A stretch of DNA of 64,000 bases from Xylanibacillus composti (GTDB taxonomy: Bacteria; Bacillota; Bacilli; Paenibacillales; K13), in assembly GCF_018403685.1 (NCBI RefSeq), contig NZ_BOVK01000039.1, positions 1 to 64,000 on the forward strand. The letters run 5' to 3'. The notes beneath the pieces were generated by a model. It saw only the letters and a list, made by a program, of their open reading frames with translations. It did no database searches and was not told the DNA's origin. Positions within the stretch are counted from its first letter, which is position 1. Every line of letters starts with the position of its first letter. Position numbers and translations under genes: made by a program. Below, piece by piece: positions 39,118 to 47,403 of this stretch.

Positions 39118-41276
39118 GTAGCTGTCGATGAATTGTGGCAAACAATACCCCTGGTGGTATTTTCGACATCGTTCTTTACTTCAATCTAATTGTATGTTGA
39201 AAGAAGAATGAACAACCCACCGAATTTATTCAAAACCATCCATTTAGTCCATATAATGATATGTTTTCTTCATATTTCGTTCATTTACTCCCGTTTTCGT
39301 GGTGTAATGTAGCCAGATGCATTCGGGAGGTTACTGGTATGTTTAAGATTCGGTACAAATCCTTTGACCAATTTTCCTTTATCGATCATGCAATGTACTC
39401 CAAATTACCGAGGCATCCTTTTTATTGCAGCGTCAAAGAGATGATTGATTTTTCCTTTGCAGATCAAATCTGTTCCGTGTTGTATTCAGAACGCGGGCAA
39501 CGTCCTTATGCACCTTCTTTAAAGCTAAAAATTCATCTCGTTCAAGCTTACGAAAATATCTCAGACCGAAATATGGAAAACAGGATTGTCGGCGACTTGT
39601 TCATCAAGCGTTCTCTGGATCTCCCCGCTGACTTCTTCGGTTTCGATCACAGCACCATTGGCTTGGATCGGGATCGCATGGGGGAAGCGATGTTTCAGGC
39701 TTGCCATTTATATATCTTGGCACAGTTGTACAGCAAACATTTATGGGGAGAAACAAACGAGCGGTGGATCATCGATTCGTTTCCTGCTCACATCAACGTG
39801 AGGCGGTGCGGAGCATTCCGGTTAATCAAGCGGGCGATGATCCAGCTTGTGAAACATATGAAGCGCACTGCTCCAGCCTCCGTCCTTTCGGCAGCCAAAT
39901 CATTGCAATTGGATGCGTTGAGGGTTCGGCTCCACTCGGAATCCCCTGTTGCCGAGCAAATGCTCGCTTTCAGCAAATTGGTTACGCAAGCTTACGGATT
40001 GCTGTACTGGTTCCAGCATGAGAACATCGTCCCCTTGCTGAAGGAATGGAAAAATTATGAGCGGTCCCAGGAACTGCAAGAGATCTTGCGGAGAGTTCTC
40101 TCCGAAAACAGCCGGCCCCACCGTCCGGATCCGGGACCGGAGGATGGTAGAGAAAACGAGGATACGGGCGCTGATGAACAAAATACTGATGGCAATGCGG
40201 AATCATTGCCGCCTGCGGAAACTGCAGTGGACGTTGAACAGGACGGTACAACAACAGCTATCCATGAAGAAGTTAAGGCAGAACTTCACGCGGGCCAAGA
40301 GGAAACGGCCGAAGTGGTGTATGAAAAGACTCCGCGCAAACAACGCCCGTCGGATCGCATAGTAAGGGTAGATGCTCCGGAAGTGCGCACCGGTGTCAAA
40401 AACAAGTCCACGCCCATTACCGGTTTCAAGATACAGAATATGTGCACAGAGGATGGCGTTATCCTGAATGTGCGGGTCGTTCCAAGCAATGAACATGATC
40501 AAGATGCCATGATCGAGATGGTTTCGGAGGTCCAACAGTTCTTAGGCATGGCCCCGCAAGTTATGATCGGCGATACAGCCTACGGGCATGGGAAGAAACG
40601 GGAAGCCATGGCAAGCAGGAATATTACCCTCGTGGCACCGGTTGCGGAACCAAAAAACTCGACAGGTAAATTCGATATTTCTCTCTTTACATACGATCCG
40701 CAAAAGGATGTGTTTACCTGTCCTCAAGGGGCGGAAACCGTAAGGAAAAATAGAAACCGTACATTGGAAGGTACGCAATATTTCTTCGACTCGAAGTCTT
40801 GCACTCGGTGCGCGTTGCGGACTCAATGTACGACTAGTGAGAAGAAGGGCAGATCGGTGTTCCGAAGCGATTATGCCGTTACTTACGAAGGGGCGAAAAA
40901 GTTCAACGAGAGCGTTGAAGGGAAGGAAACCTTAGCAAAACGCTGCGTTGTGGAACGAAAAAACAAGGAGCTCAAGAACGATTGCGGATTAGGGCGAACC
41001 CACCTCAAGAGACGGAATACCTTGCAGGTTAAGTCGTTCCTAGCTGCAATCGTCGTAAATCTGAAACATGCTATACGAGTCCAAACAACCCCCAAACCGG
41101 GGGTTCTTCGACGTGCAAAAATGGCGTAAACGGGACGAAATGAGGGGGAAAACGAGCAAAAAAGAAGCAGATAATCCATTGTAAATAACAAATACTTAGC
41201 AAAAGCCCAGAAAACGGATTTAAGAAACCGATAAGGGGGAGAGCCCAAAAAAAGTTCACAATTCATCGACAGCTTC
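39118..41276 (+). mobile_element. IS1182-like element inserted in the IS66 left terminal repeat
   Basis: Terminal inverted repeats share AGCTGTCGATGAATTGTG (39120-39137 and, inverted, 41257-41274). The outermost bases give GTAGCTG on the left and GAAGCTG on the right. A 5-bp direct repeat TAAGC flanks the element at 39113-39117 and 41277-41281. Removing the element and one TAAGC restores the IS66 terminal repeat exactly. The element is about 2.16 kb with one transposase gene. Confidence 0.88.
39339..41129 (+). CDS. IS1182-family transposase (DDE)
   Basis: I start at ATG 39339 (MFKIRYKSFDQFSFIDHAMYSKL, 596 residues), after GGGAGG. The N-terminal DUF772-type region shows SVLYSERGQRPYAPSLKLKIHLVQ. 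DDE residues are suggested by WIIDSFPA, IGDTAYG and a C-terminal CVVERKNKELK. An unusual acidic, low-complexity insert (about residues 265-335) separates the first two catalytic parts. A cysteine cluster (CTRCALRTQC) may bind zinc. The gene is intact, so the element may be mobile. Confidence 0.88.
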   Translation: MFKIRYKSFDQFSFIDHAMYSKLPRHPFYCSVKEMIDFSFADQICSVLYSERGQRPYAPSLKLKIHLVQAYENISDRNMENRIVGDLFIKRSLDLPADFFGFDHSTIGLDRDRMGEAMFQACHLYILAQLYSKHLWGETNERWIIDSFPAHINVRRCGAFRLIKRAMIQLVKHMKRTAPASVLSAAKSLQLDALRVRLHSESPVAEQMLAFSKLVTQAYGLLYWFQHENIVPLLKEWKNYERSQELQEILRRVLSENSRPHRPDPGPEDGRENEDTGADEQNTDGNAESLPPAETAVDVEQDGTTTAIHEEVKAELHAGQEETAEVVYEKTPRKQRPSDRIVRVDAPEVRTGVKNKSTPITGFKIQNMCTEDGVILNVRVVPSNEHDQDAMIEMVSEVQQFLGMAPQVMIGDTAYGHGKKREAMASRNITLVAPVAEPKNSTGKFDISLFTYDPQKDVFTCPQGAETVRKNRNRTLEGTQYFFDSKSCTRCALRTQCTTSEKKGRSVFRSDYAVTYEGAKKFNESVEGKETLAKRCVVERKNKELKNDCGLGRTHLKRRNTLQVKSFLAAIVVNLKHAIRVQTTPKPGVLRRAKMA

Positions 41277-41336
41277 TAAGCGTCAAATAATCCGGTGTAT
41301 AGAAAAAAGGCAAAGCCTATGTAAGAGGGCTTTGCT

Positions 41337-42854
41337 CTATCTGCAGGATTCCTGGACTTCTGGACTCCAGGGAAGGTAATCCTCGAGAAATTCCGGGTGC
41401 TGGCCGAATTGGACTCCGGGCAATTGACTGAAGATGAATTGAAGGTATTTGAACGGATTAAGCCCATTTGCTTTCGCACTCTCGATGATGCTGTACACGG
41501 CGGCGCTGGCCGCAGCTCCCTTTGGACTTCCGCTAAAAAGCCAAATTTTTCTTCCAATGGTGAAGGGACGAATGCTGTTTTCAGCAAGGTTGTTGGATAT
41601 GGCGCAGTTGCCATCCTGAAGATAATTCATAAACTCTTGCTTGTGGTTCAACGCATAATTCAAAGCTTCACCTAGTTTGGATTTGGGCAGCACCTTTCCT
41701 TTGGCGGAATCAATCCATGCCCAAAAGGCTTCCAGAACGGGCTTTTCTCGTTCCAGACGCTCAGATTTACGTTGGTCAATTGTAAGATCTTCGAGATGAT
41801 TCTCAATCTCGAAGAGTTTGTTACAGAATGCAATGCCTTGGCTCGGTAGGGTCGCTTCCGGGCTCTGTATATCTTTCGGAAGGGAATCGACGAATTTCCT
41901 CCGAAGATGTGTCCAACAGAGGCATCTTGTGACACCTGGAATCTCTATGTACCCGGAGTAGGCATCCGAGTGGAGGTACCCTGTGAAACCCTTTAGGAAC
42001 TTCTGAGGATATTTTCCACTTCTACCCGGTTGGTATTCGAAGATTCGAATAGGGTGTTTGCCATGCTGGCCGCTACTGTATACCCACATGTAGGAATCGG
42101 TCGTGTTTTTTCGTCCTTCTTCATTCATGACTTGGACAACCGTTTCATCTGCATGGATGTACTTATCCTGCAGGAGCTTTTGATGCATGAGCTTCACCAA
42201 TGGAGATAGCCAGTCGCGAGACGCAGCCCCAATCCAGTTAGCCATCGTCGCACGGCTAAGGTTTACGCCTAGGGTCTTCCATTCCTTCTCCTGGCGGTAC
42301 AGGGGAAGATGCATGACCCATGCCACGGTGGAAGGAGATGCCATGGAGTGCTGGATCACCGGATAAGGCATGGGCGACTTCTCCATGTAGGGCTTTCCGT
42401 TTTTACGGCAGGTACGGCATTCAAAGGTTTCGCGGTAATAGTCGATCGCTCTGACTTTGGCGGGAATGAACTCAATTTCAGTTCGGATGAACTTTTCGCC
42501 AACCGATACGAGTGCGGTGTTGCACGCTTCGCAAAAGCAGTCCTGTGCATCAAGAGTGCAAAGGCGCTTGTCATTGGGAATATCCTTTAAGAGTTCCAAC
42601 CGTTGACCTTTGAATTTCTTTCGCCGGTAGCCTTGGATCTCCTTCAGGTCAGGTTTTGGCGCTGCCGGATTTGCTTCGACTTCTGCCTCATCAAAAAGAG
42701 ACATCTGCCCCAGATCAAGGGACGATGTCTTCTCGGTACTTCTGCCATAGAGTTTGCGCGTGAGATATTCAACGGTATCGTGGAGTCGCTTGTTCTCTAG
42801 CTCCAGTTCGCCTATGCGTTTTTCGAGTGTTTTTACCTGCTCTGGAGCGCTCAT
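41337..42854 (-). CDS. tnpC: IS66-family transposase TnpC
   Basis: This is the catalytic transposase of IS66, with 505 residues from ATG 42854, which follows AAAAGGA; an ATG 39 bases upstream is possible. An N-terminal leucine-rich coiled coil (EKRIGELELENKRLHDTVEYL) precedes the IS66 zinc-finger (CEACNTALV and CRTCRKNGKP). The DDE core includes YIHADETVVQV and the C-terminal signature NNLAENSIRPFTIGRKIWLF. It is complete. It reads opposite to the neighbouring IS1182-like gene. Confidence 0.92.
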   Translation of the reverse strand: MSAPEQVKTLEKRIGELELENKRLHDTVEYLTRKLYGRSTEKTSSLDLGQMSLFDEAEVEANPAAPKPDLKEIQGYRRKKFKGQRLELLKDIPNDKRLCTLDAQDCFCEACNTALVSVGEKFIRTEIEFIPAKVRAIDYYRETFECRTCRKNGKPYMEKSPMPYPVIQHSMASPSTVAWVMHLPLYRQEKEWKTLGVNLSRATMANWIGAASRDWLSPLVKLMHQKLLQDKYIHADETVVQVMNEEGRKNTTDSYMWVYSSGQHGKHPIRIFEYQPGRSGKYPQKFLKGFTGYLHSDAYSGYIEIPGVTRCLCWTHLRRKFVDSLPKDIQSPEATLPSQGIAFCNKLFEIENHLEDLTIDQRKSERLEREKPVLEAFWAWIDSAKGKVLPKSKLGEALNYALNHKQEFMNYLQDGNCAISNNLAENSIRPFTIGRKIWLFSGSPKGAAASAAVYSIIESAKANGLNPFKYLQFIFSQLPGVQFGQHPEFLEDYLPWSPEVQESCR

Positions 42855-42948
42855 GGATACAGTCCTTTTACCGTTTTCTACTGTATCCAGCATAGCATAA
42901 AAATGCAGAAAAACCCAGTAACCACGCGATTTTTCAGGTTTTTTCCGA

Positions 42949-43680
42949 CTACAAGCATACGGTCATATTGAGGTTTTTCACAGCCTTAGGTTGATCGATC
43001 GAAAGACCTTCTAGGAGCCACCGAAACTCCTGGGAAGTGATCGAGCGAACGGCTTCAGCGTTCATAGGCCGTTGATAACGGCCGTCTTCCAACCGCTTGT
43101 AAAGGAGGACAAACCCATCTCCTTCCCAATAGAGTGCTTTCATTCGATTACGCTGCCGGCCGCAAAAAAGAAATAGGCTGTTTTGGAATGGGTTCAATTG
43201 AAAGTTCTGTTGGACGATGGCGGCAAGTCCGTCAATGGACTTTCGCATATCGGTATAACCACAGGCGATATAGATTTTCTCCGCCTTCGAGACATCACCG
43301 AACATGTTGAAGTGCCCTGAGTGTATTTTTTCAATCAAAGTCGCTGAGGCTTGGTTCCGGATCTCCAGCGTTACAGTCCCCATACGGATAATGATATCTG
43401 ATGATGATGCAACATCACCGGGGGCCATACCAGCCGTAGAGACCGGGACGTTTACGGGTACGATTGGACTGGTATGAGAAGAAAGTGATGGCAGAGCTTC
43501 ATACGCAGCAGTGCGAACACGTTTCAGCCAATAGTAGTACGTTTTTGGGTTGATCTCATGATCGGCACACCAAGAAGCGACGGTTTGTCCACTGCTACGG
43601 CATTCTCGGACAATCTCTGTCCATTTGTTTAATCGATATTGGTTCGTAACTTCCCTGGTATTCAACTCTAAGCCTCCCAT
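42949..43680 (-). CDS. IS66 accessory proteins TnpA and TnpB fused in one frame
   Basis: The 243-residue frame contains an N-terminal TnpA-like part (LNKWTEIVRECRSSGQTVASWCADHEINPKTYYYW, an HTH) and, from residue 125, a complete TnpB (MFGDVSKAEKIYIACGYTDM, LFLFCGRQRNRMKALYWEGDGF, and the PMNAEAVRSITSQEFRWLLEGL tail). In most IS66 elements these are separate overlapping genes. Here no stop lies between them, though the internal ATG could still start a separate TnpB. Confidence 0.85.
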   Translation of the reverse strand: MGGLELNTREVTNQYRLNKWTEIVRECRSSGQTVASWCADHEINPKTYYYWLKRVRTAAYEALPSLSSHTSPIVPVNVPVSTAGMAPGDVASSSDIIIRMGTVTLEIRNQASATLIEKIHSGHFNMFGDVSKAEKIYIACGYTDMRKSIDGLAAIVQQNFQLNPFQNSLFLFCGRQRNRMKALYWEGDGFVLLYKRLEDGRYQRPMNAEAVRSITSQEFRWLLEGLSIDQPKAVKNLNMTVCL

Positions 43681-43786
43681 TGAAGTTTTTCAAGGTCGAA
43701 AAACTCTACTAACTCCATTTAGGGAATTGTCTCAAAGACGTAGGGAGGTTTCTATACACTAACTTATTTGACGCTTACGCTACTCT

Positions 43787-44258
43787 TGGGCTCCGAAACC
43801 GAATATACGCAAATATGATTATGTGTTTAACGGGCAACTGTGTATCAACATAAATCAGAATACAAATAAAAGGTTTCGTGATACCAAATCTTCTATTCTG
43901 GAAAACCAATTAGGATTTCTTCAGATTGAGATGTACGAAGCATCTAAAATTATACGAAAAGAGCGAGAAGCGCGCGAAGAAGAGAGATTGAGAGAAGAAC
44001 GCCGAAAACGTCATATAATTGAAGTTGAGCGCACGGTTGAATTGACAAATATGGCTCATGATTACGCGATGGCGTGCATATGCTACAGCTTGAGTATCAT
44101 CCTCATCCCGTACTGTGACAGAGGAAGATTTAGAATGGATCGATTGGGCAAAGAAGAAAGCCGATTGGTATGATCCGATAATTGCTAGAGAAGATGAGAT
44201 ACTTAAACGTGAGCATGAGAAAGGAAAAGATATTAAAACTGATTATTCGTGGTGGTAA
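43787..44258 (+). pseudogene. HTH-type hypothetical protein, 3' part
   Basis: Reading on from KKRYS at 39111 across the excised IS66 gives WAPKPNIRKYDYVFNGQL and a charged helical stretch (MYEASKIIRKEREAREEERL), in frame. Near 44070-44095 a second frameshift plus an in-frame TGA occurs. In the shifted frame the protein resumes as TVTEEDLEWIDWAKKKADWY and ends DYSWW at 44258. The gene therefore carries at least two frame lesions in addition to the insertion. Confidence 0.75.
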
Positions 44259-44389
44259 TAGCGTTCGGGAGACTCCTTAATTTCAATTTGTATTAACACC
44301 TGTATTCGTCAAGGCGATCATTTCAAAAATATCAAGGAAAGGGGAAATGTTTTTCAAGTTCGAAGTGATTCTAAAGATACCTAAAAGTC

Positions 44390-44575
44390 ACCTAATGGTG
44401 ACCCCAGACTGTCGACAGGGTTTGTCGACAGTCTGAGCCACCCCTGTGAACGGGTGGTTTGTTCTGCGGCTGAAAGCCTTTGTTACTGGCCAGCCCTGAA
44501 AGGGCTCTGAATAATTCGCCAACCGCTCTACTTTTCCTGCCACCCTTACAGGGGCACCTCGTTCACTTCTTCTTT
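44390..44575. other. Dense hairpin region, possible relic of an IS200/IS605-type element
   Basis: Several strong inverted repeats follow closely: GTCACC-TAAT-GGTGAC, CAGACTGTCGACA paired with TGTCGACAGTCTG, CCACCC/GGGTGG, AGCCCT-GAA-AGGGCT, and GCCACCC/GGGGC. On the minus strand the order ends in the CCACCC/GGGTGG hairpin. That resembles the 3' end and guide-RNA region of TnpB-type IS605 elements, but no TnpB or TnpA gene is present. The identity is a guess; the hairpins are seen directly. No gene is evident from 44259 to 44799. Confidence 0.4.
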
Positions 44576-44799
44576 CTTCTTTTCTTTAATTCTTTACCTG
44601 TAAATGGATCTATATACTCCTCCTCTTTTACGATAGGATTAAAACGATAAGTAGTCACAAGTGTTGAACTGAAGGAAAAAATAATAATCTTCAACGATAA
44701 CCTGAATTATTATTAAGCCGTCCGGCAGAAGTCAAATGGGCTGATTTTATATATTTAATACAATTGTAAAAACCTCCCAACCATTTCGCTGCTACTAGA

Positions 44800-45237
44800 T
44801 TAATTACCATTCGTCATTTCTTTTGCTGTTTTAGCATCTATAACTTGATAGGCCACTACTTGCCACAGGCCGGCAGTCTCCTCATACTCGATTCTTTCCA
44901 TCATAACCAATAACTTGTAGTCAGGGTTATCACTTGTTACGATTGCTTTTATCGAATCTTCTCCTTCATACAATAGGGTCTTCTCAAATCCGCGGTGTTT
45001 CTTTGCTTTCAAACCTTCCTCCATATTCTCGAGGTTAAACCTTTCCAAGAATGTATTGAGGACATCTATTTCGTCAAAGGAGCCTGTCATATGCCCATTA
45101 TCAATTTCCTTGATTTCATTGTCCGAATATACAGGGAGGAAAATGGAAATCACAGATTGCCTAAATGTAGAACTAGCGGCGAATGCTGTTGCGAAATCAA
45201 GTCCATTTGATTTTTTAAAAAAATTAATAGTAAACAT
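44800..45237 (-). CDS. Hypothetical protein
   Basis: I do not recognise this 145-residue frame. It begins MFTINFFKKSNGLDF without a clear ribosome binding site, so the true start could be internal or the N-terminus lost. The C-terminal 100 residues look like a compact soluble domain (FDEIDVLNTFLERFNLENMEEG, YKLLVMMERIEYEETAGLWQVVAYQV). It is divergent from the Zur-boxed operon, with the palindrome about 45 bases from its start, so it could share that control. Confidence 0.45.
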   Translation of the reverse strand: MFTINFFKKSNGLDFATAFAASSTFRQSVISIFLPVYSDNEIKEIDNGHMTGSFDEIDVLNTFLERFNLENMEEGLKAKKHRGFEKTLLYEGEDSIKAIVTSDNPDYKLLVMMERIEYEETAGLWQVVAYQVIDAKTAKEMTNGN

Positions 45238-45247
45238 TACGAAGTAG

Positions 45248-45277
45248 TTGACATATAAAAGTAGTCGCTGTTACAAT
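45248..45277 (+). promoter_or_regulatory. SigA-type promoter of the chelatase/ABC operon
   Basis: A consensus -35 TTGACA (45248-45253) and a -10 TACAAT (45272-45277) are 18 bases apart. Transcription would start about 45284, inside the Zur palindrome, so a bound repressor would block it directly. Confidence 0.8.
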
Positions 45278-45281
45278 ATGC

Positions 45282-45316
45282 ATGATGTTAATCGTAATGA
45301 TTACGATTAACATCAT
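45282..45316. promoter_or_regulatory. Perfect 35-base Zur-type operator
   Basis: Two 17-base arms are exactly inverted around a central G. The core TCGTAATGATTACGA (45292-45306) is the 7-1-7 Zur consensus of B. subtilis; the Fur core (TGATAAT) and PerR core (TTATAAT) differ. Zur represses zinc-uptake genes when zinc is sufficient. The box overlaps the expected transcription start and lies 46 bases before the first gene. Confidence 0.88.
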
Positions 45317-45362
45317 TTTGAGTGAAGTGTTGTATGAATCAAAAGACAGGAGGTTCAAAGTG

Positions 45363-46412
45363 ATGCATGCATACAAGCGGCAAAATTTACTTCGCCAATG
45401 GAGCGGAGGACTGCTAGCAGGAGTTATGTTCGTATCCGGTTGTGCAGCGCCGTCCAATCCTGCGAGCGACAATAATCGTGATGCATTGGAGTTATCGCCG
45501 TCAGCGGAGTCTAGACCTGTATCTGTTCATGATGCGGAGGAAAGGGAGTCGTTTCTCACGTTCGAAGACGACACTGGAAGGGAGATTCGGCTGCCTGAGC
45601 AACCACAGCGCATCATCGTCCTATCGCCGCAGCTATTGGATTTGCTTTATTCGGTTGACGGTCACGCCATTGCCCACGCCACATCACCGGGTGGAACGGT
45701 GCCGGATGAGGCGGAGCGAATCGAAGAAGTCGGGGGAATGACGACCGTCAATACGGAGAAGCTACTTGCTTTAAAGCCTGATCTCGTGATCGGCTCTGTG
45801 GTGTTTCACCGTGAGTTAACGGCGATTTTGGATGCGAGTAACGTGCCGTTCGCCCTGTTCAATCTGAGTACATATGCAGATTTGCAACAAAAAGCGGTGT
45901 TGTTCGGTCAGCTCTCTGGGACGGAAAACAAAGCTAGGGAAGCACTTGCCGATTTGGATCAGGAAATTCGTGAATGGACTGCCCGGGTACCGGCCAGTGA
46001 TGCACCAACTTTCATCATGCTGAACGTGACCCCTAACAGCCTTTCTGTGCAGCGGCAAGATACCGTCGGAATCGAGGTCGCAACTATGCTGCATATGAAC
46101 AATTTGGCGGAAACATGGGAAGCAGCAAGCGACAGTCCGTCGACTGCACCATTTAGTCTGGAAAAAATCGTCGAGCTAAATCCGGATTATGTTTTTATTC
46201 TGATCCACGGGGCGCGAGAAGATGGGGAGAAGAAAATTCAATCCGATCTGGCCAGCCAACCTGCATGGACATCGCTGCGTGCTGTGAAGGAAAACCGTAT
46301 GGTCATCTTGCCGTCTGATCGGTTTCTCTCAAACCCGGGATTTCGATTAAGTGAATCAGTCGAATATTTGGCTAAGCTTGTTTATCCGGATACATATGAG
46401 AATGGTCATTAA
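45363..46412 (+). CDS. Metal/tetrapyrrole-type ABC transporter substrate-binding lipoprotein
   Basis: ATG 45363 follows AGGAGGTTCAAAGTG and gives 349 residues. A signal peptide ends with lipobox VSGC, so the protein is a surface lipoprotein. The rest is a FecB/BtuF-type (class III, helical-hinge) binding fold: FEDDTGREIRLPEQPQRIIVLSPQ, EVGGMTTVNTEKLLALKPDLVIGS, and a C-terminal SDRFLSNPGFRLSESVEYLAKL. This family carries siderophores, heme, cobalamin or free metals; the ligand is not evident. It is the first gene after the Zur box and overlaps the permease. Confidence 0.85.
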   Translation: MHAYKRQNLLRQWSGGLLAGVMFVSGCAAPSNPASDNNRDALELSPSAESRPVSVHDAEERESFLTFEDDTGREIRLPEQPQRIIVLSPQLLDLLYSVDGHAIAHATSPGGTVPDEAERIEEVGGMTTVNTEKLLALKPDLVIGSVVFHRELTAILDASNVPFALFNLSTYADLQQKAVLFGQLSGTENKAREALADLDQEIREWTARVPASDAPTFIMLNVTPNSLSVQRQDTVGIEVATMLHMNNLAETWEAASDSPSTAPFSLEKIVELNPDYVFILIHGAREDGEKKIQSDLASQPAWTSLRAVKENRMVILPSDRFLSNPGFRLSESVEYLAKLVYPDTYENGH

Positions 46413-47403
46413 TGCTTTCCGTATTCCGATGTCCAAAGGCATTCTTGTCATTGTCGCTTTGACGGCTGCGGCAATCCTCGCTACTGGATTCAGCATCGGT
46501 ACCGGAGCAGTCCGCATTTCGTTGTCAGAGATTTGGTTATATGTCTTTCACGGTTATGACGGTCCAATGAAGGAAATTGTGTGGAACATTCGGCTGCCTC
46601 GAACGTTAGTGGGCATGCTCGTTGGAGCTAATCTGGCACTGTCCGGTGCGCTCTTGCAAGGCGTGATGCGGAACTCGCTGGCAGATCCGCACATCATCGG
46701 CGTGTCATCTGGAGCAGGATTATTCGGCATCATCGTTCTCATTTTATTTCCTCATCTATGGTCGATGCTGACACCAATCGCTTTTCTTGGCGCTTCCGGA
46801 GCTGCTGCCATCATTTATTTGCTTGCCTGGAAGGAGGGTGTACAGCCGGTGCGCCTCATACTTGCAGGCGTGGCCGTGTCCGCCTTTCTCGGCTCCGGCA
46901 TCTCCGCATTGTTAATTTTCTTTAGCGATCGGGTGAACGGTGCCCTCGTGTTTATGGTTGGCGGCTTGTCCGCCAAAAGCTGGCCAGAGCTTGAAATCAT
47001 TCTCCCTTATTCGCTCATTGGCATGAGCCTGGCGTTCATTGGCAGTTCACATTTGAATATACTTGCCCTTGGTGATTCCAATGCACGCGGCCTCGGCTTG
47101 TCGGTGGAAGCAGCTCGCTTCTTCCTAACGGCGCTCGCTACCTTGCTTGCCGCAAGCGCGGTCAGCGTCGTCGGCCTGCTCGGCTTCGTCGGTCTGATCG
47201 TTCCGCATTCAGCCCGCTTGCTGATCGGCAGTGATTATCGGTTCTTACTTCCTGCATCCGTGCTGCTTGGAGCGGCCGTCGTGACCTTTTGCGATACACT
47301 CGCCCGCTTGATGTTTGCTCCTTTAGAACTGCCGGTCGGCATTATGATGGGAGCTTTGGGTGCGCCGTTCTTTCTATATTTGCTAAGGAGGGAAGCGAGA
47401 TGA
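46396..47403 (+). CDS. FecCD-family ABC transporter permease
   Basis: This is a polytopic permease of about 335 residues with roughly nine or ten membrane helices. FecCD signatures are WNIRLPRTLVGMLVGANLALSGALLQGVMRNSLADPHIIGVSSGAGL, and near the C-terminus GFVGLIVPHSARLLIGSDYR. The family forms BtuC/FhuB-type homodimers. The start is uncertain: ATG 46396 overlaps the lipoprotein stop and has only a weak ribosome binding site. It also overlaps the ATPase start. Confidence 0.88.
   Translation: MRMVINAFRIPMSKGILVIVALTAAAILATGFSIGTGAVRISLSEIWLYVFHGYDGPMKEIVWNIRLPRTLVGMLVGANLALSGALLQGVMRNSLADPHIIGVSSGAGLFGIIVLILFPHLWSMLTPIAFLGASGAAAIIYLLAWKEGVQPVRLILAGVAVSAFLGSGISALLIFFSDRVNGALVFMVGGLSAKSWPELEIILPYSLIGMSLAFIGSSHLNILALGDSNARGLGLSVEAARFFLTALATLLAASAVSVVGLLGFVGLIVPHSARLLIGSDYRFLLPASVLLGAAVVTFCDTLARLMFAPLELPVGIMMGALGAPFFLYLLRREAR

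Larger units (their letters stand above)
39112..43778. mobile_element. IS66-family insertion sequence carrying a nested IS1182-like element
   Basis: The left end (39112) starts GTAAGC and, after the nested element, continues GTCAAATAA. The right end, reverse-complemented from 43778, reads GTAAGCGTCAAATAA. The repeats extend to about 30 bp with four mismatches. The 8-bp target duplication GCTACTCT is at 39104-39111 and 43779-43786. Without the nested insertion the element is about 2.5 kb, typical of IS66. It encodes a fused TnpA-TnpB protein and TnpC on the minus strand. Confidence 0.93.

Noticed and set aside
44575-44720. Minus-strand frame ending in a lysine-rich tail as a TnpB C-terminus
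   Set aside because: The frame is short, lacks the TnpB zinc finger and DED motifs, and begins at a stop codon.
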